This document shows, one piece after another, positions 63,853 to 64,000 of a stretch of DNA of 64,000 nt. This DNA is from Ensifer sp. MPMI2T (GTDB taxonomy: Bacteria; Pseudomonadota; Alphaproteobacteria; Rhizobiales; Rhizobiaceae), in NCBI RefSeq assembly GCF_004827385.1, contig NZ_SRXN01000012.1, positions 1-64,000 of the forward strand, written 5' to 3'. Under the pieces are notes generated by a model. It searched no databases, was not told the origin of the DNA, and was given only the letters and a program-made list of their open reading frames with translations. A program made the position numbers and the translations under genes. Position 1 is the stretch's first letter. Each line of letters starts with the position of its first letter.

Positions 63853-64000
63853 GCATATCTATTGTCAAGGCACAAAAAGGTTAGTGCAGGTTTACAAATT
63901 GCGCGATGTTCATTAACTTTGCGCACCAGACGTTGAAACGGGGCTCTGCTTCGCAATCAATTGCGGCGTCAAAGCCCTTTACTTGGCCTGACCTTTCCCG
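63853..64000. other. right-edge intergenic sequence
   Basis: AT-richer than its surroundings, with no open frame of note. Probably the upstream region of a gene to the right of the window. No operator was recognised. Confidence 0.4.

Overview
The window reads as chromosome of a Sinorhizobium/Ensifer-type alphaproteobacterium. The support is a phosphatidylcholine synthase gene (pcs), the glnB-glnA pair with a sigma-54/NtrC-type leader, the run ppiD-trpD-trpC-moaC-moeA, proteins of mainly alphaproteobacterial families (DUF1236, BA14K, IalB, an NDUFS4-like complex I subunit, SdhE), high GC, and many short interspersed double-hairpin repeats of the kind known from rhizobia. The assignment is inferred from gene content; no database was searched.

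Layout. (1) 1-5.7 kb is accessory DNA. It holds a HIT protein, an orphan Imm8-type immunity protein, two abutting transposase fragments, and a three-gene overlapping cassette that ends in a large serine recombinase. The recombinase gene is split by one in-frame TAA and its reading frame runs antisense through tRNA-Leu(UAA). This looks like the tRNA-proximal end of a decaying integrative element. (2) 6-8 kb carries small conserved genes. (3) 8.2-18 kb is core: a CinA-like protein, gpt, nnrD, glnB, glnA, hspQ, an IalB-like protein, an oligopeptide-type binding protein and a FrnE-like oxidoreductase. (4) 18-36 kb is dense housekeeping: mfd, sdhE, recG, the glmU-glmS-GNAT-DUF502 run, a Na/Pi cotransporter, and ppiD-trpDC-moaC-moeA. 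No copy of the main interspersed repeat was seen between about 17.1 and 38.7 kb. (5) 36.5-49 kb holds a CNNM/CorC-like protein, a FadR-type regulator, a complete BMP-type (nucleoside-like) ABC importer, a quinone oxidoreductase, pcs, a UbiH-type monooxygenase, an AEC permease, ccdA and tRNA-Lys. (6) 49.4-61 kb is variable. It contains many small exported or membrane proteins, several behind good matches to the EcfG/RpoE2 general-stress promoter (GGAAC-N16-CGTT type), then a cupin, a subtilase with a separately encoded propeptide-like partner, a HARP-domain-like protein and a DEDDh-type exonuclease. Most repeat copies are here. (7) 61-64 kb returns to core: tRNA-Arg, an NDUFS4-like subunit, tRNA-Pro, DUF192, a double cold-shock-domain protein and gloA.

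How it fits together. glnB and glnA form a nitrogen-control unit with an NtrC-like site, a sigma-54 promoter and an internal hairpin-plus-T-run that could lower glnA readthrough. glmU and glmS supply UDP-GlcNAc. trpDC and moaC-moeA are coupled by 1-nt overlaps. The least explained parts are the recombinase cassette beside tRNA-Leu, the subtilase/propeptide-like pair with its HARP and exonuclease neighbours, and the cluster of putative stress-regulated small envelope proteins.
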